Positions 43,108-51,025 of a stretch of 64,000 bases of DNA are shown here, piece after piece (positions within the stretch are counted from its first letter, which is position 1; each line of letters opens with the position of its first letter). The DNA is taken from positions 32,796 through 96,795 of the forward strand of contig NZ_PCPG01000015.1 of assembly GCF_002979655.1 (NCBI RefSeq), given 5' to 3'. This DNA comes from Microbacterium sp. MYb45 (GTDB taxonomy: Bacteria > Actinomycetota > Actinomycetes > Actinomycetales > Microbacteriaceae). The position numbers were made by a program, and so were the translations under genes. The notes below the pieces were generated by a model. It made no database searches and was not told the origin of the DNA. It saw only the letters and a list, made by a program, of their open reading frames with translations.

Positions 43108-43812
43108 TCAGAGCGGTGCGACGATGTCCTGCTTCACGTCCCACTCGGTGATCTCCATCGCGACCTCGACCGACTGGCCGTCGAGCGAGGCGGTGCTGGT
43201 CGACGCGAGGTTGACGTAGTCCGCCGTGACCTCGAAGACGACGTCGACCGTGGTGCCCTGCTGGTCGATCGTGCCGGTCAGGAGGAAAACCTCCTCGCCC
43301 AGGCGCTCGCCGGTGCCGGTCACCGTGAACTCGCCGGTCATGGCCTCGGCGGCGGCAGCCGGGTCGAGCGACGTGACGTCGGCGGCGGCGGCGCTCAGCG
43401 CGGCGATGACCGGGTCGCTCGACTTCGGATCCGCGACCTGCCACTCGCTCGTCGCGGACTTCACCCAGACGTCGTCGCCGATGGCGACCAGCGAGCCGGC
43501 CGGAGAGATCGACTCGAGGGCCTTCTCCGACGGGTTGAACTTCGCCGTCGACTCGATGCCCATGACGGTGGTCTTCGCCGCGTATCCGGCGGTGTCCGAC
43601 ATGGCGTCGGCGATGCAGGCGCCCAGCGCCTTGCCGTCGACGGTTGCGTCCACCTTCAGCTCAGGGCAGTCCGTCGCCGGAGCCTCGGCTTCCTGCGAAG
43701 CACCGCTGCTGGGCTTCGACTCGGCCGGCTTGTCCGATCCGCCCGACGAGCATCCGGTGAGCAGCACGGCGGCGGCGAGAATCACGCCGACCCCCCATTT
43801 GTTGACGCGCAT
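43108..43812 (-). CDS. Secreted lipoprotein (LppX/LprG-like) of unknown function
   Basis: 234 residues with a lipobox LTGC (Cys21) and a Ser/Gly/Glu-rich linker. The mature part has strand-rich repeats (SLVAIGDDVWVKSATSEWQVADP, EEVFLLTGTIDQQGTTVDVVFEVTADYVNLASTST) like the LolA/LppX lipid-binding half-barrel of actinobacteria. It may carry lipids or act at the envelope; this is inference from shape only. The ATG at 43812 follows a G-rich ribosome site. It is divergent from rpsF. Confidence 0.75.
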   Translation of the reverse strand: MRVNKWGVGVILAAAVLLTGCSSGGSDKPAESKPSSGASQEAEAPATDCPELKVDATVDGKALGACIADAMSDTAGYAAKTTVMGIESTAKFNPSEKALESISPAGSLVAIGDDVWVKSATSEWQVADPKSSDPVIAALSAAAADVTSLDPAAAAEAMTGEFTVTGTGERLGEEVFLLTGTIDQQGTTVDVVFEVTADYVNLASTSTASLDGQSVEVAMEITEWDVKQDIVAPL

Positions 43813-43918
43813 TGGCGTCCCCCCTCTGGTCGAGTGCCCGATGACCGTCACCGGGCACGCCCTCCAGCATGCCAAGGGCGGGCGCCGACCCGTGCGGGCG
43901 ACACGGAGGAATCTCCGC

Positions 43919-44037
43919 TAGACTGTCGAGGTTGTCTGCTTTCCGGCGTCCATTCGGGATTCCTGGGGCGGGCACGTGCACACACCCTCCTGCTCCCGGG
44001 AAAGTCCCGAGAGCCGTTCTAGTCCGAAGGAGGTGGG
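43919..44037 (+). promoter_or_regulatory. Promoter and leader of the rpsF operon
   Basis: A TAGACT -10 box (43919-43924) lies ~117 bases before rpsF. The leader carries a stem-loop (43992-44014; GCTC/GAGC and CGGGA/TCCCG around AAG), and a strong ribosome site GAAGGAGGTGG at 44026-44036. The -35 is weak. Ribosomal-protein feedback on the stem-loop is possible but unproven. Confidence 0.45.
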
Positions 44038-44040
44038 TAA

Positions 44041-44409
44041 GTGACGCACCAGTACGAACTCATGGTCATTCTGACTCCCGAGATCGACGAGCGCCAGGTC
44101 GCACCTACGCTCGACAAGTTCCTGAAGGTCATCACCAACGATGGTGGCTCGATTGACAAGGTCGACATCTGGGGTAAGCGCCGTCTGGCCTACGAGATCC
44201 AGAAGAAGAACGAAGGCATCTACGCCGTCGTCAACTTCACCGCTACCAGCGAGGCCACGCAGGAGCTCGACCGTCAGCTGAAGCTGAACGAGCAGATCAT
44301 GCGCACCAAGGTCCTCCGCTCGGAAGAGGCTCAGGCGATGGTCGCTTCGGAGGCCAAGCGCTCCGAAGAGAAGGCTGCTCGCAAGGCCGCCAAGGCTGCG
44401 AAGGCCTGA
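44041..44409 (+). CDS. rpsF: 30S ribosomal protein S6
   Basis: 122 residues, GTG start. The sequence YELMVILTPEIDERQVAPTLDKFLKVITNDGG, then DIWGKRRLAYEIQKKNEGIYAVVNF, is diagnostic of S6, with an actinobacterial Ala/Lys-rich tail. S6 pairs with S18 on the small-subunit platform. It is the first gene of the conserved rpsF-ssb-rpsR-rplI operon with a near-perfect Shine-Dalgarno sequence. Confidence 0.98.
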   Translation: MTHQYELMVILTPEIDERQVAPTLDKFLKVITNDGGSIDKVDIWGKRRLAYEIQKKNEGIYAVVNFTATSEATQELDRQLKLNEQIMRTKVLRSEEAQAMVASEAKRSEEKAARKAAKAAKA

Positions 44410-44414
44410 CGTCC

Positions 44415-44930
44415 ATGGCCGGCGAAACCGTCATCACCGTTGTGGGAAACCTCACGGCCGACCCCGAGCTGCGCTACACGCAGAACGGGCTGCCGGTGGC
44501 GAACTTCACCATCGCTTCGACGCCTCGGAACTTCGACCGTGCCGCGAATGAGTGGAAGGACGGCGATGCGCTGTTCCTCCGTGCATCCGTCTGGCGCGAG
44601 TTCGCCGAGCACGTGGCGGGTTCGCTGACGAAGGGCATGCGCGTCATCGCGCAGGGCCGTCTGCGTCAGCGCTCCTACCAGGACCGCGAGGGCAACCAGC
44701 GCACCGCTATCGAGCTGGAGGTCGACGAGATCGGCCCCTCGCTCCGGTACGCGACCGCGCAGGTCACCCGTGCGGCCTCGACCGGCGGTGCCGGCGGTGC
44801 CGGTGGCGGCGGACAGGCTCGTCCCGCGCAGCAGCAGGTGTCGGAAGAGCCGTGGTCGACCCCCGGTTCCTCGACGAGCGCAGACGCCTGGAGCACTCCG
44901 GGCAGCTTCGGCGACGACACCCCGTTCTGA
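44415..44930 (+). CDS. ssb: Single-stranded DNA-binding protein
   Basis: 171 residues. An N-terminal OB fold (ETVITVVGNLTADPELRYTQNGLPVANFTIAS) is followed by a Gly/Gln/Ser-rich linker and the acidic C-terminal tip ending D-D-T-P-F, which recruits DNA-repair and replication partners. It binds ssDNA as a tetramer. It starts five bases after rpsF, the usual actinobacterial arrangement. Confidence 0.97.
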   Translation: MAGETVITVVGNLTADPELRYTQNGLPVANFTIASTPRNFDRAANEWKDGDALFLRASVWREFAEHVAGSLTKGMRVIAQGRLRQRSYQDREGNQRTAIELEVDEIGPSLRYATAQVTRAASTGGAGGAGGGGQARPAQQQVSEEPWSTPGSSTSADAWSTPGSFGDDTPF

Positions 44931-44998
44931 ACAACTTCTGGATCCGGCCGCCGAGCTCGTCTCGGAAACCGGCATCCGCTCATCACTAAGGAAAAACA

Positions 44999-45253
44999 AT
45001 GGCTGGAAAGTCGAGCGGCGACCGCCGCAAGCCGCGGAAGGGTGGCAAGCCCACCGCTCCCGCGAAGTCCATCCGGGTCGGTGTCATCGATTACAAGGAT
45101 GTCGCCACCCTTCGCAAGTTCGTCTCGGAGCGCGGCAAGATCCGTGCCCGTCGTATCACCGGTGTCTCGGTGCAGGAGCAGCGTCTGATCGCCACGGCGA
45201 TCAAGAACGCGCGCGAAATGGCGCTCCTGCCCTACGCTGGCGCCGGCCGGTAA
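44999..45253 (+). CDS. rpsR: 30S ribosomal protein S18
   Basis: 84 residues, basic, with YKDVATLRKFVSERGKIRARRITGVS and a Leu-rich end. No N-terminal zinc-binding Cys set is present, so it is the C-minus form. It follows ssb by 68 bases and precedes rplI by 11. Confidence 0.97.
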   Translation: MAGKSSGDRRKPRKGGKPTAPAKSIRVGVIDYKDVATLRKFVSERGKIRARRITGVSVQEQRLIATAIKNAREMALLPYAGAGR

Positions 45254-45264
45254 GGGGTATCGAG

Positions 45265-45717
45265 ATGGCAAAGCTGATTCTCACGAACGAGGTCGCCGGG
45301 CTGGGTAGCGCCGGTGACGTTGTCGAGGTCAAGAACGGGTACGCCCGGAACTTCCTCATCCCGCAGGGCTTCGCTACGGCGTGGACCCGCGGTGGCGAAA
45401 AGCAGGTCGCTTCGATCCAGGCCGCGCGTCAGGCACGCGCGATCCACGATCGTGACGACGCTGTCGCGCTGAAGAACGCTCTCGAGGGCACCAAGGTGCG
45501 TCTCGCGGTCAAGGCCGGCAAGGAGGGTCGTCTCTTCGGCTCCGTCAAGACCGACCACGTCGCGGATGCTGTCGCAGCCGCCGGCCTGGGTTCGATCGAC
45601 AAGCGCAAGGTGCACATCCCGTCGCCCATCAAGGTGACCGGTGACCACGAGGCGACCGTGCGTCTGCACGAAGACGTCACTGCAGTCATCACGCTGCAGG
45701 TCGTCGCCGCCAAGTAA
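45265..45717 (+). CDS. rplI: 50S ribosomal protein L9
   Basis: 150 residues. The N-terminal MAKLILTNEVAGLGSAGDVVEVKNGYARNFLIPQG is diagnostic of L9, followed by the long connecting helix and C-terminal RNA-binding domain. It is the last gene of the ribosomal operon and is followed by a strong terminator. Confidence 0.98.
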   Translation: MAKLILTNEVAGLGSAGDVVEVKNGYARNFLIPQGFATAWTRGGEKQVASIQAARQARAIHDRDDAVALKNALEGTKVRLAVKAGKEGRLFGSVKTDHVADAVAAAGLGSIDKRKVHIPSPIKVTGDHEATVRLHEDVTAVITLQVVAAK

Positions 45718-45729
45718 GGCACTTCCCGG

Positions 45730-45761
45730 AACGCCCCCTGTCCTTCGGGACAGGGGGCGTT
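45730..45761 (+). terminator. Strong terminator with UUCG tetraloop
   Basis: AACGCCCCCTGTCC (45730-45743) and its complement (45748-45761) form a perfect 14-bp stem closed by TTCG, 12 bases after the rplI stop; a TG-repeat tail follows. Confidence 0.9.
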
Positions 45762-45801
45762 CTGTGTGTGTGTGGCGTGTGCTTCCGCGGTCTCGGCGGT
45801 A

Positions 45802-45879
45802 CGGATGTCGGGAGTTTGCACGGATGTCGGGCGAAACGCGGCAGTCTCTCCCGACGGGTGTGCGAGCTCCCGACATCCG
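45802..45879. repeat. 13-bp inverted repeat with nested copies
   Basis: CGGATGTCGGGAG (45802-45814) and CTCCCGACATCCG (45867-45879) are perfect inverted arms; CGGATGTCGGG recurs at 45821 and TCTCCCGAC at ~45847. The 239-bp gap between rplI and the GntR gene holds nothing else recognisable apart from the terminator and the GntR promoter. Confidence 0.55.
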
Positions 45880-45988
45880 GCACCGCGGCCGGCACCGGGC
45901 GTCGCCGGGTGGGTGCGACGCGGCGGGACGCCGACCACGACGCGGGTGATTTTGGATCCAGAATGCAGAGTTCGGGGCGTTGATCCGA

Positions 45989-45994
45989 TAACCT
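45989..45994 (+). promoter_or_regulatory. -10 box of the GntR gene (leaderless)
   Basis: TAACCT is followed by six bases and the ATG at 46001, without a ribosome binding site. Confidence 0.45.
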
Positions 45995-46000
45995 CGGCCC

Positions 46001-46729
46001 ATGGTGCAATCAGGAAACGCCGTGTCGCCCAAGGAGCGGGCCGAGGCGCTGCAGAAGCTCGCGCAGCGGCATGGAGCCGGATACCGGTCGGTCGGAGCGA
46101 TGGCGTATGACATCATCCGTGATGCAATCCTCGACGGCACGCTCCCGCCCGGGATGAAGCTGCGCCAGGAGACGCTGGCCGAGTCCATCGGTATCTCGCG
46201 ACTGCCCATCCGCTCGGCGCTGATCCAGCTTGAGGCCGACGGGCTCGTGATCTTCCACGCCCGCCGCGGGGCGATGGTGCGTGCGCTCTCGGTCGAGGAG
46301 GCCACGGAGGTCTACCACCTGCGCACTCTGCTCGAGAAGGAGGCGCTGCGGCTGGCGATGGCCGAGATCACGCCGGAGCGGGTCGACCGCCTGCGTGAGC
46401 TCGCGAAGACGGCCGACGACATCTCCGAGGGCGGCGAGTTCGTCGAGGCACGCACCGAGTTCTACGCGACGCTGTACGACGCCGAGTCGCGTCCGCTGAT
46501 GTGGGAGATGATCGAGCAGCTGCGCCTGAAGCTCGGTCGCTATGTGCTCGGCTGGCGCCTGGTCTCGCCCGGCGCCCACGACCATTCGCACAGTGAGCTC
46601 ATCGACGTGGTCGCGGCGGGTGATGTGGACGAGGCGCTGCGCGTGCTCGAGTCGCACCTGAACCACGTGCGCGACGGAGTCATCGCGCTGCTGGATGCCG
46701 CGGCCGCGGAGGGCAGCGAGGGCGTCTGA
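46001..46729 (+). CDS. GntR-family regulator (FadR/FCD subfamily)
   Basis: 242 residues. The winged helix (~33-100) has DIIRDAILDGTLPPGMKLRQETLAESIGISRLPIRSALIQLEADGLV; the C-terminal FCD domain is all-helical with metal/ligand-type His and Asp residues (VYHLRTLLEKEALRLA, HDHSHSELIDVVAAGDVDEAL). FCD regulators bind small carboxylic acids. It is convergent with kynU at the tail of the catabolic operon, so it may sense a pathway intermediate; direct evidence is lacking. Confidence 0.88.
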   Translation: MVQSGNAVSPKERAEALQKLAQRHGAGYRSVGAMAYDIIRDAILDGTLPPGMKLRQETLAESIGISRLPIRSALIQLEADGLVIFHARRGAMVRALSVEEATEVYHLRTLLEKEALRLAMAEITPERVDRLRELAKTADDISEGGEFVEARTEFYATLYDAESRPLMWEMIEQLRLKLGRYVLGWRLVSPGAHDHSHSELIDVVAAGDVDEALRVLESHLNHVRDGVIALLDAAAAEGSEGV

Positions 46730-46755
46730 CGTTAACGACGCACGCCTCGCCGCGG

Positions 46756-46888
46756 ACGGATGCATGACTCCAGCACGGATGCATGACCAGGGTCACCGGT
46801 CTGGCCATGCAAGTGTCCCGGAGTCATGCAGGTGAGACCGGGCAGGTGAGACCGGGCAGGTGAGACCGGGCAGGTGAGACCGGGCAGG
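46756..46888. repeat. 4 x 14-bp tandem repeat plus inverted and direct repeats
   Basis: GCAGGTGAGACCGG is repeated four times without change (46828-46883) and a fifth copy begins. Upstream, ACGGATGCATGAC occurs at 46756 and 46775, and TGCATGACTCC (46761) is inverted as GGAGTCATGCA (46820). It fills the gap between the convergent GntR and kynU genes; no gene is present. Confidence 0.75.
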
Positions 46889-46907
46889 ACGGGACGGAGC
46901 GGTCGCG

Positions 46908-48182
46908 TCAGGTGACGGTGCCGCGGCGGGCGAAGCGCGGTTCGCGCCAGATCTCGGTGCGCAGCACGTCTTCCAGCACGTCGACCGCATCCCACACGTC
47001 GGCATATGAGGTGTAGAGCGGCGTGAAGCCGAAGCGGATGAGGTCGGGCGCCCGGAAGTCGCCGATGACCCCGCGCTCGATCAAGGCCTGCATCACCGCG
47101 TAGCCGTCTTCATGGCGGAGCGACACCTGGCTGCCGCGGCGAACGGACTCGCGCGGGGTGACCGGCTCGATGCGCCAGTGGGGCGTGAGCCGCGTGTCGA
47201 CGAGCGGCATGAAGAGCTCGGTCAGCCGCAGACTCTTCTCGCGGACGAGTTCCATGTCGACGTCGTCCCAGATGTCGAGGCTGGCCTCGAGTCCGGCGAC
47301 CGACAGCAGCTGCGGCGTGCCGACTCGGAAGCGCTCGATGCCCGCGGCAGGAGCGTAGTCGACGGTGAAGTCGAAGGGGCGGGCGTGGCCGTGCCAGCCG
47401 GTCAACGCCGGACGCGCCGCGTCGTGGTGCCGGGTGGCCGCCCAGATGAACGACGGCGACCCGGGACCGCCGTTGAGGTACTTGTAGGTGCAGCCGACCG
47501 CGAAGTCGGCATCCGCTCCGTTCAGGTCGATCGGCACGGCACCGGCACTGTGGCACAGGTCCCACACGACGAGGGCGCCGGCGGCATGCACCTTGCGCGT
47601 GACCTCGGCCATGTCGTGCATCCGACCGGTGCGGTAGTCGACCTGGGTGAGCACGACGACGGCGACGTGATCGTCGAGCACGTCGTCGAGGGTGGGGCCG
47701 TCGTCGGAGATGAGCCGGCGCTCCAGGGGTGTTCCACCGCCGAGCAGCTCCTGCACCGCCTCGAGCATGTAGAGGTCGGTGGGGAAGTTGCCGCGTTCCG
47801 CGACGATCACGCGTCGGCCCGGCCGCAGCCGGACAGCGGCGACCGTCGCCTGGAACAGGCTCGCCGACGTGGAGTCGCCGAGCACGACCTCGCCGGCATT
47901 CGCCCCGATCAGCGGCGCGATGCGGTCGCCGACCGTGCGCGGCTTCGCGAACCACCCCGCGTCGTTCCAGCTGCGGATGAGTCCCGTGCCCCACTCTTCG
48001 GTGATCACCCGCTGCAGGTGCGCGGCGGTGTGCCGGGGCAGCACGCCGAGCGAGTTGCCGTCGAGGTAGATCACGCCGTCGGGAAGCACGAAGCGCTCGC
48101 GCATCGGCGCCAGCGGATCGCTCTCGTCGAGGGCGGTGCACGTCGCCCGGTCGATGGCCGGGCGGGTGGAGGTGGTGCTCAT
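46908..48182 (-). CDS. kynU: Kynureninase
   Basis: 424 residues, PLP-dependent, fold type I. The Schiff-base Lys is Lys234 in CTYKYLNGGPG; other family segments are YLDGNSLG (~39-46), ERGNFPTDLY (~129-138), DYRTGRMHD and DLCHSAGAVP. It cleaves L-kynurenine to anthranilate or 3-hydroxykynurenine to 3-hydroxyanthranilate, plus alanine. The operon context (3-hydroxyanthranilate dioxygenase upstream) favours 3-hydroxykynurenine. It is the last gene of the nine-gene operon, 22 bases after the ACMS decarboxylase gene. Kynurenine 3-monooxygenase and tryptophan dioxygenase are not in the window. Confidence 0.93.
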   Translation of the reverse strand: MSTTSTRPAIDRATCTALDESDPLAPMRERFVLPDGVIYLDGNSLGVLPRHTAAHLQRVITEEWGTGLIRSWNDAGWFAKPRTVGDRIAPLIGANAGEVVLGDSTSASLFQATVAAVRLRPGRRVIVAERGNFPTDLYMLEAVQELLGGGTPLERRLISDDGPTLDDVLDDHVAVVVLTQVDYRTGRMHDMAEVTRKVHAAGALVVWDLCHSAGAVPIDLNGADADFAVGCTYKYLNGGPGSPSFIWAATRHHDAARPALTGWHGHARPFDFTVDYAPAAGIERFRVGTPQLLSVAGLEASLDIWDDVDMELVREKSLRLTELFMPLVDTRLTPHWRIEPVTPRESVRRGSQVSLRHEDGYAVMQALIERGVIGDFRAPDLIRFGFTPLYTSYADVWDAVDVLEDVLRTEIWREPRFARRGTVT

Positions 48183-48204
48183 GAGGGTCCGTTCGAGGTC
48201 GGGA

Positions 48205-49197
48205 TCAGCGGCCGAGGAAACGCAGGGCGTTGTCGCGGCGGATGGCGCTCTTCTGCGCCTCGTCGAGGAAGTCGGCGCGGTCGACGACGCCGCCGACGGG
48301 CCGTTCTCCCAGGGGATAGGGGTAGTCGCTGCCGACCATGACCTGCGAGGTGCCGAGCGTCTCGACCAGCACCCGCAGCGCGATCGGGTCGAACACGACG
48401 CTGTCGACGCTGAACCGGTCGAGGTAGGCCGACGGCGGACGCTCGCTCACACCGATGAGGTCGGGCCGCTGCTGCCAGGCGTTCTCGAAGCGGCCCAACC
48501 AGAACGCGAAGGATCCGCCGCCGTGCGCGAATGCCAGCCGCAGCGTCGGCGGCACGCGGTCGAAGACGCCGCCCAGGATGAGGGCGATGATCGACAGGTG
48601 TGTCTCGGCGGGCATGCCGGTGAGCCAGCGCGCCATCCACCGGTCGAGCCGGGGAGAGCCCGCCATGTCCCACGGATGCACGAAGACGGGGATGCCCCGC
48701 TCGGCGCAGTGCTGCAGGAACGTCACGGTGCCCTCGTCGTCGAGGTCGCGGTCGCCGACGTGGTTGCCGATCTCGACCCCCGCATGGCCGGAGGCGATGG
48801 CACGGTCGGCCTCGGCGCACGCGGCATCCGGATTCTGCAGCGGCACCTGCGCGAACGGGATCAGCCGATCGGGGGCGGGTGCGCAGATCTCCAGAGCGAG
48901 GTCGTTGAAGATGCGCGCGACCTTGACCGCCTCATCGCCCGACTTGTCGTACGAGAAGAAGACGGGCGTGGGGGAGACGACCTGCATCTCGACGCCGTCG
49001 GCATCCATGTCGGCCAGTCGCACCTCGGCATCCCAGCAGTCGTCGCCGATGCGTCGGAACTCGGTCTCGCCGAGCATGATCATCGCCTCGCGCTCGGAGT
49101 CCACGCGCAGCGTCGGCCAGAGACCCGGCCCGACCTGCGATGACAGGTCGGGCCAGGAACTCGGCACGAAGTGGGTGTGGACGTCGATCGTGCCCAA
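48205..49197 (-). CDS. nbaD: 2-amino-3-carboxymuconate-6-semialdehyde decarboxylase (ACMSD)
   Basis: 330 residues of the amidohydrolase superfamily. The N-terminal metal site is DVHTHF (His7 and His9), with HPWDMAG, AHGGGS and GSDYPYPLGE supplying further metal ligands, all as in characterised ACMSD. It decarboxylates 2-amino-3-carboxymuconate semialdehyde to 2-aminomuconate semialdehyde, diverting it from quinolinate formation. It starts six bases after the dioxygenase stop, so substrate and enzyme are made together. Confidence 0.92.
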   Translation of the reverse strand: MGTIDVHTHFVPSSWPDLSSQVGPGLWPTLRVDSEREAMIMLGETEFRRIGDDCWDAEVRLADMDADGVEMQVVSPTPVFFSYDKSGDEAVKVARIFNDLALEICAPAPDRLIPFAQVPLQNPDAACAEADRAIASGHAGVEIGNHVGDRDLDDEGTVTFLQHCAERGIPVFVHPWDMAGSPRLDRWMARWLTGMPAETHLSIIALILGGVFDRVPPTLRLAFAHGGGSFAFWLGRFENAWQQRPDLIGVSERPPSAYLDRFSVDSVVFDPIALRVLVETLGTSQVMVGSDYPYPLGERPVGGVVDRADFLDEAQKSAIRRDNALRFLGR

Positions 49198-49203
49198 GGG
49201 GCT

Positions 49204-49740
49204 TCAGCCCTTGCCGGGATGGACGGCGCCGCACTCCGGGCAGGTGCGCCCCTCTTCGCTCTCATAGAAGTCGCGGAACACCGGCGGCAGGTCTTCGACT
49301 ATGTCGCGCACCTGCAGCTCGACCTCGTGCACCTTGGCGTTGCAGTTCGGGCAGAACCAGGCGAACTTCTCGAGCGTGCCCTCTTCGCGGATGCGTTCGA
49401 TCACGATGCCGATGGAGCCCTCTTCGGGGCGCTGCGGCGAGTGGAAGACGTTGCCGGGCAGCAGCCACATCTCGCCCTCGCGGATGTCGATGCGCTGCAG
49501 GCCCTCGGGGGTCTGGATGTTCACGTGCATGTTGCCGCGGTACTGGTAGAACCACTCCTCGTACGGATCGAAGTGGAAGTCGGTGCGCTGGTTCGGGCCG
49601 CCCACGACCTGCACGATGAAGTCGCCCATCGGCGTCCACGCGGCCTTGTTGTTGACCGGCGGCTTCAGGAGGTGCTCGTTCTCCTTGATCCATGCGGGGA
49701 AATCGATCACGGGTGGGATGACGGGTGGGATGGTGCTCAT
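49204..49740 (-). CDS. nbaC: 3-hydroxyanthranilate 3,4-dioxygenase
   Basis: 178 residues, a cupin dioxygenase. His56, Glu62 and His100 have the same spacing as the catalytic Fe(II) ligands of the Cupriavidus enzyme, and Cys130, Cys133, Cys167 and Cys170 form the rubredoxin-like second iron site kept in bacterial forms. It opens the ring of 3-hydroxyanthranilate with O2 to give 2-amino-3-carboxymuconate semialdehyde. Its ATG overlaps the stop of the RidA-type gene. Confidence 0.95.
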   Translation of the reverse strand: MSTIPPVIPPVIDFPAWIKENEHLLKPPVNNKAAWTPMGDFIVQVVGGPNQRTDFHFDPYEEWFYQYRGNMHVNIQTPEGLQRIDIREGEMWLLPGNVFHSPQRPEEGSIGIVIERIREEGTLEKFAWFCPNCNAKVHEVELQVRDIVEDLPPVFRDFYESEEGRTCPECGAVHPGKG

Positions 49741-50222
49741 TTCTCCTCCTCGAGAGTGGCAGCGGTGGTGCGGTCGACGGTGGTGCGGTCGGTGATGGTT
49801 TCGGTTTCGGGGCGGCGCGCGATCGCCTGGATCTCGATGCGCAGGTGCGGATGCGGCAGGGCGTGCACGGCGACCGTGGTGCGGGCCGGGCCCTGCTCGT
49901 CGAAGTGCTCGGCCCAGACGGCGTTGTAGGCGGCGAAGTCGTTCATGTCGACGAGGAAGGTCGTCGCCTGCACGAGGTCATCGAGCCCGCAACCGGCGGC
50001 GGCGAGTACCTCGCGGATGTTCTCGATGACCGCGCGGGTCTGCACGGCGACGTCGAGGCGGGTGGCCCCGAATTCGTCGGCCTCGGCGCCGGCGATGGTG
50101 TTGTCGGGGCGCCTGCTCGACGTTCCCGAGACGAAGACCAGGTCGCCCGAGACCTTGACGTGCGGGAAACGACCTCTAGGGGTCGCCTTGCCCTCCACGA
50201 GGATGCCGCCTGATCCGGTCAT
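49737..50222 (-). CDS. nbaF: RidA/YjgF-family 2-aminomuconate deaminase
   Basis: 161 residues. The RidA trimer fold is shown by FPHVKVSGDLVFVSGTSSRRPDN, QTRAVIENIREVLAAAGCGLDDLVQATTFL and PHLRIEIQAIA (the Arg that binds carboxylates). In nitrobenzoate/aminophenol degraders a RidA-family enzyme deaminates 2-aminomuconate to 4-oxalocrotonate plus ammonia, and the operon position here is the same. It has a C-terminal Thr/Glu-rich extension. Start and stop overlap neighbours by four bases. Confidence 0.87.
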   Translation of the reverse strand: MTGSGGILVEGKATPRGRFPHVKVSGDLVFVSGTSSRRPDNTIAGAEADEFGATRLDVAVQTRAVIENIREVLAAAGCGLDDLVQATTFLVDMNDFAAYNAVWAEHFDEQGPARTTVAVHALPHPHLRIEIQAIARRPETETITDRTTVDRTTAATLEEEK

Positions 50223-51025
50223 CGTGCTTCCTCCTGCGCGAGGCTGTCCGCCCCGTCGTGCGTGCGGATGCCGACACGACCGAGCCCGGCGATGGTCGCC
50301 TCGACGACGCCGTGGTCGGGGAGCGGAACGGCGGCGGTCGCGGCGCCGGCGAGCAGCACCGTGCCGGCGCGCAGCGTGAAGCCGTGGCGGCCCGCGAGTC
50401 GTGCGGCGGCGGCGATGGCGCGGCCGGGATCGCCGAGGATCGCGGCGGTCGAGCCGGTGGCGCTCACCCGGCCGTCGACCTCGAGCTGCACCGCCCGGTT
50501 GTCGAGCGCGCCCGCCTGTGTGAACGCGGTCCACGGGCCGATCACGTAGGCGGCGGCCGAGGTGTTGTCGGCCACGACGTCGGCGAGGCTGAACCGGAAG
50601 TCCCGGTACCGGGAGTCGATGATCTCCAGCGCGGGCGCGACCGCGGCGACGACCTCCGCCAGCGGGCGACCCGCCGTGGAGCCGTCGATGTCGGCCGCCA
50701 GGAGGTACGCGACCTCGGGCTCGATGCGGGGGTGGATGGCCGACCGGCGGTCGAACACCGCGCCGTCGTCGAGGCGCATGGCATCGGTGAGCGTGCCCAT
50801 GATCACGTCGTGCACGCCCATCTGCTGCGCCTTCGCCTGGCTCGTGAAGCCGAGCTTGAGGCCGGTGATGCGCTCGCCGCGGGCGACCCGACGGGCGATC
50901 AGCGCATGCTGCGTGGCGTAGGCGGTGTCGAGGCCGACGTCTGCGGCCGAGGAGACCTGGCTGATCGGGCTCGCGGTGCGTTGCGCGGTGTCGAGCGCGG
51001 CGGCGAACACGGCGTCGGCGGTCAC
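50219..51025 (-). CDS. nbaG: 4-oxalocrotonate (2-oxo-3-hexenedioate) decarboxylase
   Basis: 268 residues of the MhpD/DmpH superfamily. GLKLGFTSQAKAQQMGV and ALEIIDSRYRDFRFSLADVVADNTSAAAYVIGPW match DmpH-type decarboxylases rather than hydratases. It is a metal-dependent enzyme converting 2-oxo-3-hexenedioate to 2-oxopent-4-enoate and CO2. It starts at GTG 51025, overlapping the aldolase stop (GTGA), and probably works with the paralogous hydratase encoded at 52988-53830. Confidence 0.9.
   Translation of the reverse strand: MTADAVFAAALDTAQRTASPISQVSSAADVGLDTAYATQHALIARRVARGERITGLKLGFTSQAKAQQMGVHDVIMGTLTDAMRLDDGAVFDRRSAIHPRIEPEVAYLLAADIDGSTAGRPLAEVVAAVAPALEIIDSRYRDFRFSLADVVADNTSAAAYVIGPWTAFTQAGALDNRAVQLEVDGRVSATGSTAAILGDPGRAIAAAARLAGRHGFTLRAGTVLLAGAATAAVPLPDHGVVEATIAGLGRVGIRTHDGADSLAQEEAR

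Noticed and set aside
43925..44040. S6:S18 autoregulatory leader motif upstream of rpsF
   Set aside because: A stem-loop is present, but the conserved CCG bulge/loop arrangement of that motif could not be recognised by eye.
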